Shown here: piece by piece, positions 9,888 to 21,069 of the stretch
Layout of the letters: each line of letters begins with the position of its first letter
Position numbering within the stretch: position 1 is the stretch's first letter
Assembly (NCBI GenBank): GCA_021234155.1
Contig: JAJEKV010000035.1
Coordinates: forward strand, 1,552,001 to 1,616,000
Source: Isoetes taiwanensis
Lineage: Eukaryota > Streptophyta > Lycopodiopsida > Isoetales > Isoetaceae
Direction of reading: 5' to 3'
Length of the DNA: 64,000 bases
Program-made: the position numbers and the translations under genes
The notes under the pieces: model-generated
The model's database searches: none
Told to the model about the DNA's origin: nothing
Seen by the model: only the letters and a program-made list of their open reading frames with translations

Positions 9888-11859
9888 CTCCGAGTTGAGG
9901 TGTTGCCATTATAGTTGACCTTCGTGTTTGATCTACGCTCGTCGATCCAAGTTGCAAAAAATATTCCTCGATGTGCTTGAATGGAAAATGCTCCTCCTTA
10001 ATGTGTTTACCTATCGTGTAGAGTGCGGTGACTGCTTTGCGTCCCTACATGCAGTGTGTCGTTGCAAGGTTGAAGATGTGCGGTGCCATTGATCGCTTGT
10101 GTAGGATCACCCAGTTGTTGCAATCGAGCATTCTGGCATGCCTTTGAAGCTATGAGATGATGATCGTTAGGTAGACGATGTCATTTCTCCACAGGTTAAA
10201 CTTGTGAGCAAGACTCCTGATGCTTAGACTTTATCGTTATGAAATGCCTCCCTAGTGCTTGGAAGTATGGTCATCCCTTGCACATATCATCGCTCCTCCG
10301 AGTTTCCTTTGAGTGGTATGTGGTTGTTGGCTAGCTCGTCTCCTCTGTCATTTGGGTCGGGTCCACTCGAGTCTCAAACTACTTTGCTGAAGCACTAAAG
10401 TCGTTCTTCCTTGGGTTTCCAGGCGTTTCTGGATCTAGAACTCTTGTTCGAACTGACTATCCTCCTCCTTCACCTTGTCCTTGATGCTGACATAGGCCTT
10501 CAACTCGGAGATGTTCCTCTCCTAATATAAGTCTCCTCTCTTTCCTCCATCATGATCCCCTATTTTTTTGAAATTGATGAAGTTGTTACCATCTTCCTGC
10601 TGGTGCAACGGAGCTGGAAGCTTGTCATGGCTGGACCTTAGTGCTTTGCAGTTGTCTAGCTTTGTGCACATTTTGTTGATGTTGTTTGACATCCGCTTGA
10701 GCTGCTAGGCTTTGAGATCGTGGCGATGCTAATCTAGGCTTCCCCATTTGACATATTCCTCCACCTGTATGTTTTTGCCTTGCATTCTTCCATTTAAACT
10801 CGTGTGCATTGAGTCGGTGAAGCAGTCGAGATCTTCTTTCTGATGTGAGCTCGTGGATGTGGTAGCTAGGTGCTTGACAGTCCAAAAGATTATTGATACG
10901 AATGTTAACATATAACTTCCATTTGATGAAGATTTCTGATAGGCCGGTGGTGCCCTTGTATTACTCGTTTCATTGGTAGAGGTGTTTGCCATTGTGCTTC
11001 GCGCTCTTGGGTCTGCCTTTTCACTCTCCTCCCTTTGTTTGTCAGTACGTCGCCTGGGTCTTCAATGTCTTCAAGATGTTGTGCATCTTGCTCTTTGTAG
11101 CTCTAACCTCGTACTCCAAAAGCAAACGCACATATATCCTAGAGTCTAAGGGTTCAGATCAAACGACTACTTGAAGGGCTCTCCTACAACATTTTGGGCT
11201 CTATAAGCAAGCAAGATGGCTCAGGCAGTACTAATAGAGACATACTTATATCCTTCAAGTCTATGGACATTAGAACATGTGGTCTGGCATGAACTGAGCG
11301 TTGTTTTACAAAGCCTTCATGACATTTGGACATACTCTGAGATCCTAGCAAAGGTTGATTTAGGGGGGTTCCAATACTCTACACATGGAGTGACTTGGAC
11401 AGCTCTAAACTCTAGCTCCTTTTTAAGTATTCTGGCAATAGGAAGTGTCAATATGGCAGCTAAGCCAAATTCTATTGGAAAAACAACAGAGTTAGGCCAA
11501 GGTTTATGCCTCTGGCATGAGAAGATGTGACGTACCAATATTTGAGCTTGTGTTCCTATGCTGAGGGTCTAGATGACTATAACATAGGAATGTCCTTGAC
11601 CACTTCTATCCAGGAGTAAAAGCATCAGCTTTTAAGCGAGAGAAGGACATACAAGATCTCAATGGGGTATTGCTTCTATTTATAAACAAACCCTAGTTTG
11701 GAAAACAAAATTTAGAGCTTAAGCAATTTTGGTCATTTTGAGAAACATTTCTAGCCTAATTTAAGGTCATAAATGGGCTCTAGACTATCTAATGGTCATA
11801 TTGCAATACATTTTAGGCGATTTGGAGCTGTCTAGCTCAAGTTATGAAGGTTCAAAATT
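9888..11859. other. Degenerate repeat DNA, possible minus-strand coding remnants
   Basis: On the minus strand, 10625-10992 gives open frames of 86 and 87 residues preserved in part in copy B (47244-47543), and 46798-47016 gives a charged stretch KAYVSIKDKVKEEDSRFE. These look like remnants of a long, decayed transposon protein, but no diagnostic motif is visible. A plus-strand frame at 11216-11530 is largely conserved in copy B but is interrupted there by a TAG. Confidence 0.25.
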
Positions 11860-12545
11860 TTGACTACTTACATAGTGCGCCACGGGCTGGAGCTAAACTT
11901 TAGGTAGGGCTCCAAGTGCATTCTGTGAGTAGTGGCCACTTGTTTAGGTCCTAAATGACTCCAAAACTTTGATATGGGGGTATTTTCCTGCTCTAATCGA
12001 TGAGTGGAGCCAGAATTCAGTCTTACTTTTCAGTTTTGAGTTCATTTTGATACAATTTGGAGGTCGAATACTCTCACAGTGTGCGAGAGGCTCGAGCTAA
12101 TCTTTAGCTAAGGCCCTGGGCGCACTCAGTGAGTAGTAGACTCTTGTTTGGGTCCTAGGTGACTCTAAAAATTTGATACGGGCCAAAATCTTGCTTATCT
12201 TGCCCTTATTTTCTTGTTTTGGGACTTGTCTAGGTGTAGATCCATGGTCAAATACTCATACAGTGCGCGAGAGGCCGGAGCTAAATTTTAGCTAAGGCCC
12301 TGCCTGCACTTCGTGAGTAGTCATCCTTTTTTAACTTAAATTTATGTTTTTTAGATACATTCTTAGGGGTATGACAGGTTTTCCTAACTTAAAACTTGAT
12401 TTTAAGCCTCCTTACGCTATCAGATTACTCTACTTATCTATATTTTTTGGTGAACTATGGTCAAATACTCACACGGTCTTGAGATCCACGAGCTAAATTT
12501 TAGCTAAGGCCCTATGCACACTATGTGAGTAGTCACTTTCTAGGG
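11860..12545. repeat. Degenerate array of about 200-bp units
   Basis: Four units are recognised by the phrase ACATAGTGCGC/CACAGTGTGCGAGAGG, then GAGCTAAWYTTTAGSTARGG, then CACTNNGTGAGTAGT. The tags lie near 11872, 12076, 12261 and 12471, a period of roughly 185-210 bp. Spacer text between them also recurs (GTTTRGGTCCTA, TTTTGATAC). The same array is at about 48385-49065 in copy B. It may be the internal repeat of an LTR element or a short satellite. Confidence 0.65.
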
Positions 12546-13002
12546 CCAAAATTTTCAAGTTTTATTAAATTTCATGTCTATATTTCACTAACTATTACTA
12601 TAGCTTAGCTCTTTTACACTACTGATGGGAAAGAAATTTCTCCCTCCCCATTTCCCGAGGTTCATGCCCGGGGGGTGCACTTATACATAAGGGGGGTATG
12701 GCATCTGCGTTCGGAGGGTAGAAAAAAAACCCCCTTGTATACGCAATTTTAAAAGGCAATTTGGCCCCTCTGTGCATAGATATTGCTCCAAATTAGTGCC
12801 TAAAAACACCCCTAACCCCTAAGTATACGTACTCAAATGGTCCAAAAAACACCCCTCCGTTGAACTCTCATGGGTTATACGCTGATCAAAGGTGAATCCC
12901 CCAGGGGTTCATGCTTGGGATTTCCACTCCAAGACTACGATCTAAACTGTTATTACTACTAGGGAAATGGTCAGTGCTCGATCTTGGTCCTCCAAGATCA
13001 TT
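12546..13002. other. Pyrimidine/purine-rich spacer
   Basis: There are many runs of C or G (for example GGGGGGTGCAC and CCCCTAACCCC) and repeated phrases CATGCCCGGG / CATGCTTGGG, but no gene. It lies immediately internal to the antisense primer-binding site and is probably the leader of a minus-strand retroelement. Confidence 0.4.
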
Positions 13003-13020
13003 GCTCTGATACCATTGTGA
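13003..13020 (-). mobile_element. Retroelement primer-binding site and LTR edge
   Basis: GCTCTGATACCA at 13003-13014 is the reverse complement of TGGTATCAGAGC, the sequence complementary to the 3' end of initiator tRNA-Met used by many plant LTR retrotransposons. Two bases on, TGTGACG begins, which on the minus strand is an LTR ending in CGTCACA. So a minus-strand LTR element should have its 5' LTR to the right of 13016. No second LTR or gag-pol gene was identified. The same arrangement is in copy B near 49527-49545. Confidence 0.55.
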
Positions 13021-13750
13021 CGTCCCCTGCTCGTATATGATGCTCCCATCGTATAGAACTGGAGTTCATCCCTTCTGTCAATGCCCTTGCTAACATGAGG
13101 CCGTCCAACTAACATCAAATCCTTGCTAACAGACAAGAATCCAATGGCGAAGAATGGACGCGTCATTCATCCCGTCTCCCTCCGGATCTACCTAGCTGCG
13201 GAAGCACATCAAACATGAGCATGCCTGCCGGGTGCATAGCCAAAGGGGCTACTTCTGGGTTACATCTCCCCAGTTCCCGATGAGGTAGGAGGAGATGACT
13301 CCTCTCTAGAAGATGCATGTCGATTACAGGCGGGATAGAGAGCCACTACTCGTCTACGACTTCAACCCCATTGAAGGTGGCGCGTCACCCAAGAGGTGTC
13401 GAGCCCATACCTTGCAAACACTCAGTGGCAAGCTATTAGGCCTAGTCCACAGTGTTCTCCCGTAGAAATTACACACCAGAGGGATCAACTGTAGCCGAAC
13501 AAGTCTGCCTTGTCAGCCGATCTAGCTCCGCTATCCACAACCAGGCGGGCTCTTATGCACAGGCCACATTAAATGGGAATTAATGAGGCTATCTAGCTAC
13601 ATCATCTACTAAGGCTTTCAGGGTCTCTACCCCCCTTCGCAATACACAAGAGTGCGCATAAAGATAGAACATCATCATCCATAAACTGAAATACAGAATA
13701 ATCATTTATAATCTACCTACTTAAACATACATGCTTAGGTTCCTTTGTTA
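13021..13750. mobile_element. Probable LTR remnant (minus strand)
   Basis: This stretch begins at the inferred LTR edge and is conserved in copy B (49546-50280). It holds no gene. Its outer end is not defined because a second LTR for comparison was not found. Confidence 0.3.
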
Positions 13751-14639
13751 GAGGAACAAAGTTGTGTATTAAATGGGAACAAATCATTAAAAAGCGAGAG
13801 CAAAGGAATATTCATAAAAGATTCCCTTTTTTTTTACGAAAAAGGGGGTAAAATGAGGTTAAAAAAAAAAAAGATGCATGAAATTCTATTTTGACCCCCC
13901 CCGAAATGACTAAATTTTTTTTGCAACGAAGGAATTGACTTTTTTAAAGTGTCACTTTTCTTAGCAAAAAGAATGTTCTTAAAGTATGTTTTAGAGAGAA
14001 ACTCTAATTTCGAGGAGGATAAAATATTTAACAAAAATTGAAGTAAGTCTGTAATTGAAGCTGTAGTATTCTCAAAATTTGAAGATAGAATCTTCATATT
14101 CACATCAAAATTCTGATCTTTTTCTAAGACTCGGGTTTATGTGCAAAAGTGTGAGGAGTGATGAGAGAGGGATCCGGGGCGTCCTCATGTTCATTTATGC
14201 CATCGTCATCACCTTCACTTCTTTGTCATCACTTTCGAGGAAGTGCTTGAGTTATCTTCCTCATCACTATCAACAGACGGTGAAGCATTGTCACCACCTT
14301 CTTCATCATCTTCTTCATAATTACAAGCTTTTTTAAGCAAATTGATAGTCTTAAAGGCGTGAGCGATTGTCGATTTCAATTTAAAATCATAGCACAATAT
14401 AGTCCGTCATTAAGGTTCAGCTTCGTCCCTACAACCCACCTTCTTGGACTTTCTCCCTTTTCCTTGGCTTCTCATTTCTAACTCATATCTACCTTCAAAA
14501 GCATTTTTGGCGTGTTGCAAGCCAATGAATCTTGAGTTTAGTGACTAAGCCTTCCTCCTTGGCTGTGTCAAGCACTTTTGCTATCGAGGCAGTCGACCTT
14601 TGTCATCCTCCTCGATCGGAAGAGCAATTAGCATACCTT

Positions 14640-16490
14640 TGGTAATTTACGTGATATTACCTTGGGGCTCATTCTGCGTCTTGGTCAGAGGTACATGACT
14701 CGGTCCTCCTCGTCTTCTACTTCAGGTGCAAATGTAGCCTTTGCTTGGACTGCTTGGTCTTTGGGGTTGATGGAAGGTGTTAGGCCATTGAAATGGTTCT
14801 TGCAAGCTGTCTTAGAGCTATATTTTTGTACAACAATTTTACGTTAGAAAGAAATTACTCCACCACATCCGATCTTCTTCTAAGAAGTACTTAAAGCTGA
14901 GGAAATTCCATTTTCAATGGCTTTTAAGGATGACTTCTGGGGTACTTTTCTTACGCTTGGACTCCTTAGGATTTTTGAGAGGAAGTTGCTCGTTACGTTC
15001 TATGAAGGAAGTGTGCGGAATATATTTAAGGAAGCGTAATCCCTACGGCGGACTCAGTCCTTAGTTGTGGTATACTTCTTCCCTGTGCAGAAGCTTTGGC
15101 TATCCTTCAAGTAGAACTTGATATGATGTTGAAAGGTGAGATCATTCAACTTGTTCCACGACTTGTTCTCTGTTTGAGCGTTGAGAAAACAAACTCTCTG
15201 AAATCAGCACCTCTTTAAGAAGATCGACCTTTGGAGTAGGAGTGTAAGAATCTTCAATAATTCGAACTAAAGAAGGAAGGCAGAAAGCCTTCTTCCTTCT
15301 AAAGGCGCCTGAAAATCTCTTGAACATTTGGTCAATCGATCATGAGTGTGGCCTACAAGTAAGAAACCGAGCTTCACTTTTCTAAAGATCCTAGCTCCAC
15401 TAACATGGCACGATGCATAAAAGTGTTTGATTCTTGTTCTCCCTTGTAGTATTGTCAAGTTGCAGATAAAGCTTGGTGGTAATTGCTCTTGCTTTCGCCG
15501 GGGACCTTGTTAAAATTGTAATTGTGAGGTTGGGGGTCACCATGCAAGTTTGGATCGTCAAAAAACTTTGCACCTTAGACTTCCTTTGAAGACCATAGCT
15601 CCTACAAGGTGGACCTTAACAAAACATTCCTCACGGCACATCTTTAGGAATGTTCAAGAAATGTGGTAGAGTTGTTTTTTTTTGGTCCATTCCATCAATC
15701 TATGAGACATGTATTGCGGTGGGCGTTCAAGAGCTTTTTTCTATGCTTGGCAAGCTTTCTTTCTCTCTGCTTTGTTGTTCCACGATGTGCGGCAGGGTTA
15801 CGTTGCACAATATCGTAGAAGAAATCAGGTCAAAGCATTTTTCTCACGAAACAAGTGAGAGATTGGAGAACATGAACTTACTTCTTTCGACCTCTGTCTT
15901 TGCGGTTTTCTCGTTGACTCTTTAATTACGCACACCTCGAGCAAAGCGGACATTCTATGTTTTCTAGGAATTTTCACAAGACCGAATTCACTTTTCCACG
16001 ATGCGGTGAAGTGTGAGTAAGAGATGTCTTTGAAGCTGAGTGCAAAGTCTCTTTGTACTCATTAAAAACATCTTTTGGTGATGTTATCGGTTAAATGATA
16101 CATGTTGCTGTTAGGTAGCTTCTCACATGTTTCTCTAAAATATTTCTCCATCGAGGAACCGGCTGGCAAGGGCATGCATGGTTACAACTCTTCTTGGTCC
16201 ACAATGATCATCGATTCTTTGGATTTTTGTCGATCTTTTTGTGTATTCTAGACATTCTTGTGGACCCTAAGCGGTGGACAACCATAAAACATTTCGGCAA
16301 ACTTCTTGGCCGGTTAATGTAGTGCAAGAAAGGTGTTTAGCGATGCAGTCTTACATGATAAGCTAAGTAGGCATTTACAGTGCCAATGTCATGGGCGTAG
16401 TTGTCTCTAGCTGCTTTCGTAATTTAGCCATGTTAAGTCTGTTGATGCAACCCAATGAGCAGACATTTAGTTCTCAAAAGTCTCCTCATT
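14640..16490 (-). pseudogene. DUF7869-type transposase-like protein, copy A
   Basis: Read right to left, the frame fragments give the conserved blocks in order: GQEVCRN near 16300, DGMDQ-like sequence at 15681-15700, LYLQLDN / TTRENKN at about 15424-15470, and VKLGFLLVGHTHD at about 15331-15390. This D-G-M-D, Q-L-D-N, G-H-T-H-x-x-x-D series is what I remember from the DUF7869 family, transposon-associated proteins with an RNase-H-like core. Frame shifts separate nearly every block, and IDQMF after HTHD is altered in this copy. It is transcribed away from the methyltransferase gene. Confidence 0.6.
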
Positions 16491-17860
16491 TTGTTCATCC
16501 ATAAGATTTCTTCTTCTTGAGGAGGAGCAAGCCCTCAAACCAAAATCCATTTCTTTGAATTTCTTGAATCTTGTGCCACCAAAATCTTGTCTTTCTTCTG
16601 GTGAAATTCCACCAAAATCTTGACTTCTCGTCACGAGTGGTGACTTGGAAAACAGTTGGAAGAAGTTGTTGGAATAATACGTTGCGTCTTGTTCGGTGTG
16701 GTGATGGCCCATAAGAGGTTGTGGCATGAATTTGTTCTTGTACCATCTTGAAAGGAGTTCTTGCAAACATCTCCTTCTTGGGAAAATCCATGTGTCCCAA
16801 CCGTTGTTGTGTGTGTGCATCTTTGGAGCTTAGGTCCTCATTTGAGTGAAGAAAAATTGTAGTGAATCTCCTCGGTCTGGAAGTTTGTTGTTCCTTGTAT
16901 GTTTGCAAGCGGTTTGTCATCGAAAGCTACAAAGCGGTGTTGAGTTTAGATAATGTTTTCTCAAAGGGTTGTGGAGCTTTTCTTATTCGAATACAAAGCC
17001 GGTTGGAAAGGGTGGTGGCATTTACCAGTAGAACTAGTGGCAACAATTAAGCGAAAGGCAAACTAAAAGCTATTCTAAAAGAATACACGGTTGAGAGCCG
17101 GGTGGTAAAGGCCAAGCTGTACGGTTTGTCACTTAGAAAGCGAGCAAAGCCGGAATGGACACCTTTAAATGTGTTTTTGCGTTGGCCAGTTCTCTTATTC
17201 GATCTACAAACCCACGCCAGCTACAAAGTAGAGTAATATAATTTGTTTTGTATTCGGTTTTGTCATTCATAGAATACACTGGAGGTGAGTTTAGATAATG
17301 TTTCTCAAGGAGGTTCCACTTAATAGAATTTGCGAGCCGGATACCGATTTCTTATTCCAGCAATTTTGCGAAAGGTTACGTAAAAGCTATTCCTGAAATA
17401 CACCCGAAGCCCGAGCTATGATGGGCCGAGCGTGTTCCACTTCATAGAAAACATGGAGGGCAATGTGGATTCCTTTCATTACACTTTTAACATTAGGAAA
17501 GTTCGCGTATTCAGGTCGAAATTTGAAAGTGTGTCCGGAATTTCAGGAGGATAGGCGTGAAGTGTGTCGAATACTCATAGAAACATGGGAGGTGAGTAGA
17601 AATGGAAAAGGGGAATTTGTATTAGAATACGTTTCTTCAAAGGGCGAAGATGTGTCCGAGGAATACACATTCGGTGTTCTTTTGTTTTGTAAGGTTGTTT
17701 TTAAAGTGATTTTTGTAGTGACTTTAGGTGTTTTTCTGCTTTTTAAAACTTGTTTAGACCTGTTTTTTGTCAAGATTGCGGTGTTGTTTTGGCATTTTTG
17801 TCCTCTTTTTGCCCTTGTTTTTCCTTTTAGCAAGACATTTTGTGATACGGAATAGTTTTT
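16491..17860. promoter_or_regulatory. Divergent intergenic region, copy A
   Basis: This is the presumed shared 5' region of the two divergent genes. It contains a direct repeat of about 346 bp: GAGTTTAGATAATG at 16942 recurs at 17288, and AAAAGCTATTC at 17065 recurs at 17386. Single or half palindromes of the TATTCGAATACA type occur near 16985, 17084, 17559, 17640 and 17665. Copy B has only one unit of the 346-bp repeat but a seven-palindrome array. The boundaries with the coding regions are uncertain. Confidence 0.5.
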
Positions 17861-17899
17861 GCCCTTTGCTTTCTCTAACAAGATCGTGTTTACACACAA

Positions 17900-20800
17900 T
17901 TTGCCTGAACAAGAAGGCAGCAAGAAACAACACAAGAGGACCGTTAAAATCCCAACGAAACCGCGCACCCCCGAGAGAAGGGTTGAGGAGACATCTGGCT
18001 GCCATCTCACGAAAACTTTCAAACTCAATGGTTTTACAAAGGGGTACTTACGGAAAGTCTGACACACTTACTTTCCTACATATGCAGTAGTCTTTGGAGC
18101 AAAAGATGCGATGAGAGGAATTTGTTTGCATGGGCACCATCGGTCCGTGAGTGAAGTAGGCAGGGTGAGTCCAGGCCGTGAGGGAGGCTGTCTTTTCGGA
18201 CATCCCAAGGCTTTATTCATGTTGATGAATCCTATTTTAGAGTGGTGAAAGTAAATCCTCGTCCTCACGTACAAGTATGTTGCTCACTACCTCGGCAAAG
18301 AAGGTCATTCGGTGCCATCATCAACTATGTTCGAGCTTCTTGGCGAAGACTTCCCCTGGCCGCGAGTCATCACAAGGGAAGAGGATGAGCAGCCAGAGCG
18401 GCGGTTCCTCATCACAATGTCGGGAGTCCATCCGCGGTCCGTGAAAGGCCCGTCACCACCACCAAAAAAGCGGCCAAAGGGACACAATTCTTTGCTAAAG
18501 AGCCTAAAAAAAGCGGGGCGGCCTTAATTGCGGGGAGGGATATTTCCGAGGAACCTAAGAAGAAGAAGGGGAAGGGTAAAAGCACCTGGTGTTGCGATTA
18601 AGGAAAAAAAAAAAGTTGACAAGGCGGTGAAAAGATGGAAGAGATTAACTGCACAAGTTTGTGCAAGGTGTAATTATTGCGATCCACTTCAATGAAGCTT
18701 CCACGAAAAAAAATGGCGGTGAAAGGCCACTTCAGGTTCGCAAAATTTATGCCGATCTTAAGGAACACGAAAGGCAGAATAAGGAACAATCAAATGCTCA
18801 TGTGGCCCCAATAGTTGTCCTTGTTGGAGGGAAAAGTGCAAAACCCCAGGGACTATGGCGAGGAAAGCGAGAGACCTACACTCACTCGTCTTGGGAGGCA
18901 ATCACGACTTTTAAGGCAAAAGGCAACTTTATAAAGAGAAAAGAACCGAGGTACCTCTCAGTCCTCTGCTACATTTCTTGTGGTCTTACCAGATGAAGAA
19001 GCGAAAATCGTTGCCAACACCCACAATCGCGACAAGCGAATATAAACTAAAGATGAGCCGTCGACAAGATCGGTTCATGGGAGTGCGTAATATTCAAGGA
19101 AAATACGGTGAGGACTGAAAAAGCCGACATTTTCCTTGGAGCTTAAAGGCGTGTGCCATTGAATCTTTGCTGGAAATATGGCCGAGGCCAACAAAAAAGC
19201 GATCTCTCATTAGCCCACGACTTTTGGTTCGATTAGCTTTTAGAGATGGCAAGGTAAGCACAAAATGTATTCGAATAGCAAATCAACTATTTGCGTGAAT
19301 CTTCTTGAGCAATTTGGGAACTCGGGACAGATATTTACAATGTTGGCGAGGGAGTTAAAGCAGCAAGGAAAAGAGCGGCTAAGAAAAAGCTCAGGCGTAC
19401 CCAAAAGAAATGACCATTACCGTCGGCGGAAATGCGGGGGGGCTTCTGGACCGCAGACTTCTCGGCGACTTCTCAAAAAGTTGTTGATAAGGAGTTTAGC
19501 CTAGAAGAAATGTCAAAGGAATTACACAAGTAAGTTCTCGACACAAACATTAGTTATTGCATGTTAGATTCCCAAAAACATCGGTGGCTGGCTAGTGTAT
19601 TCGAATACACATGCCTTTCTTTACCCGGGCAATGTGTATTTAGGAATACACATTGCTTGTCTCTAGAAAGGCATTGTGTATTCGAATACACATTTGAAGG
19701 AAAGCGTGTGTATTCGAATACACATTGCTCCTCACGAATGTTGGCTTTGTGTGATGCGGAATCAGCATGCGTTCCTTTAGAAACAATGTGTTTGTCTGTA
19801 GTAGAACTATTTTTACGCATATTGTTTCGAGGTAGCATCACAAGTTAACGGTTTGTATTCGAATACAATTAGCTTGACTTGTATTTGTTTTCTTTTCGTT
19901 GCCTTCATTCTTTCGTTTAAACTCATTGTTTCCTTAGCGTCTTGCAGCCAAAAAGCGTCATAACATGTCAAACATGTTTGATGGAGCGACTAAACGTCGA
20001 CACATGGGAAAGGTGCAAGGAACTCTACCCAATTGCCACATCATTGGCGCATTGTCCAATATTCACCAAATTTTGAGGGCTGGAGGTAATTACACTTAGA
20101 ATTCCTTCTCTACGCACAAAGCGATCTCTTGGCGGTTGTTGTTTTGTTTTTCTTTAGAGCAAAAAGATCAAAATAAAGACCTACCGAGGGGCTTTATGAA
20201 TTTGGTTAGAACAACCGCGGGAAGAGAGGTCGTTATTTGAAAAAGAAGCTGTTGAGCGAACCATCCGACTTCGAGAGTGCATGTTTGATCAAAACAATTT
20301 ATATTCAATCATTCATGGTGATTGCCGCGAACCTTGTCGGAACGGTTAAACCCGCGGGGACTTTACTTTGGTTATTGCTGATCTTCCCTATGGGTTTAAG
20401 CTTAAAGGCGGCGGAATCTGACGACCAGCCCTTCAAATTTTGAGTTTAATGCTTTTATTGAAGGAATCAAAGCGAATCTCAGCGGCCAAACATTGGCGTT
20501 TAGTTCACGTTCCATTCGAGCATGCGATGCGGCTTGGTGGAATCGGCTTTCAAAAATCACTTTGGTTCTCCGGTTCGGCGGGGATATGAAAACCTTTATG
20601 CGGTAAGTCTTATTCGAATACAATTACTTTCTCTTTAATTCGTAGTGTGTATTAGAATAGTATTTCTGTTTGACGGTTTTGAAGTGTTTTCTTGTTTTTG
20701 CTAATATCACTTTAAATGCTTCACTAGGTACAAAGCGAACATCAACTACCATGGTGGAGGACCAAGGTTGCTCGACAAGGTAGAGTACCTTCATGTAGCT

Positions 20801-21069
20801 TATTGGGTTTTGATGGGAAGAGGACCATGGATCACTTTAACACTGCCTTTGTCAAAACTTTTTCAAGCGTCCTAGAGTTTCCAGCGGTCTTACAAAATTG
20901 CGGGACCCAAGTGCACAAAGGCAGGATTGTGAATCACTACCGAAACCACAAAAGCTCATCAACCATCTCACGGACATGTTCTCGCGTCCGGAGATTGGTA
21001 CTGCTGATGAAGGGTTACGGTACTACTATCGCATGTGCACTTAAGAAGGGGCATGGCTGTGGTGTGGAT
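17900..21069 (+). pseudogene. ParB-like/amino-methyltransferase protein, copy A, truncated
   Basis: Exons inferred from GT-AG borders and comparison with copy B: about 17990-19255, 19310-19529, 19948-20085, 20158-20602 and 20728-21069. Recognisable blocks are VRKIYADLKEHERQ and NAHVAPIVVLV (ParB-like part), VIADLPYG in a shifted frame near 20365-20395 (motif IV), and KPQKLINHLTDMFSRP at about 20948-20995, the element that precedes motif I in beta-class amino-methyltransferases. The SAM-binding motif region after it is garbled in this copy. The gene ends at the duplication break at 21069. Several frame shifts and stops make it non-functional as written. Confidence 0.6.
19590..19748. repeat. 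Palindrome cluster in methyltransferase intron, copy A
   Basis: Four copies of GTGTATTCGAATACAC or a close variant lie at about 19593, 19634, 19674 and 19706, spaced 32-41 bp, inside the intron 19530-19947. A further GTATTCGAATAC lies at 19855. The corresponding sites in copy B read TCCGGA or TCTGGA at the centre. Confidence 0.8.

Larger units (their letters stand above)
1..21069. repeat. Segmental duplication, copy A
   Basis: This stretch matches 36527-57427 in the same orientation over its whole length. Position 1 corresponds to 36527, and homology stops just after the shared GTGGAT at 21064-21069 (57422-57427 in copy B). Long AT-rich blocks are identical by eye, including about 400 bp around 9520-9920. 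Differences are short and clustered at CG, CCG and CAG/CTG. The left boundary is outside the window. The right boundary cuts a methyltransferase gene. It could be a real recent segmental duplication or two haplotypes placed in one contig. Confidence 0.95.
13755..21069. mobile_element. Methyltransferase-bearing element, copy A (right end missing)
   Basis: This is the counterpart of the 50284-58086 unit. It holds the left candidate inverted repeat (ATTAAATGGGA, then AAAGATTCCCTTT at about 13819-13831), the minus-strand transposase-like gene, the palindrome-bearing intergenic region, and the plus-strand ParB-methyltransferase gene. It stops inside that gene at 21069, so the right inverted repeat and the last roughly 100 codons are absent. 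Both genes have several frame breaks. Confidence 0.45.
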
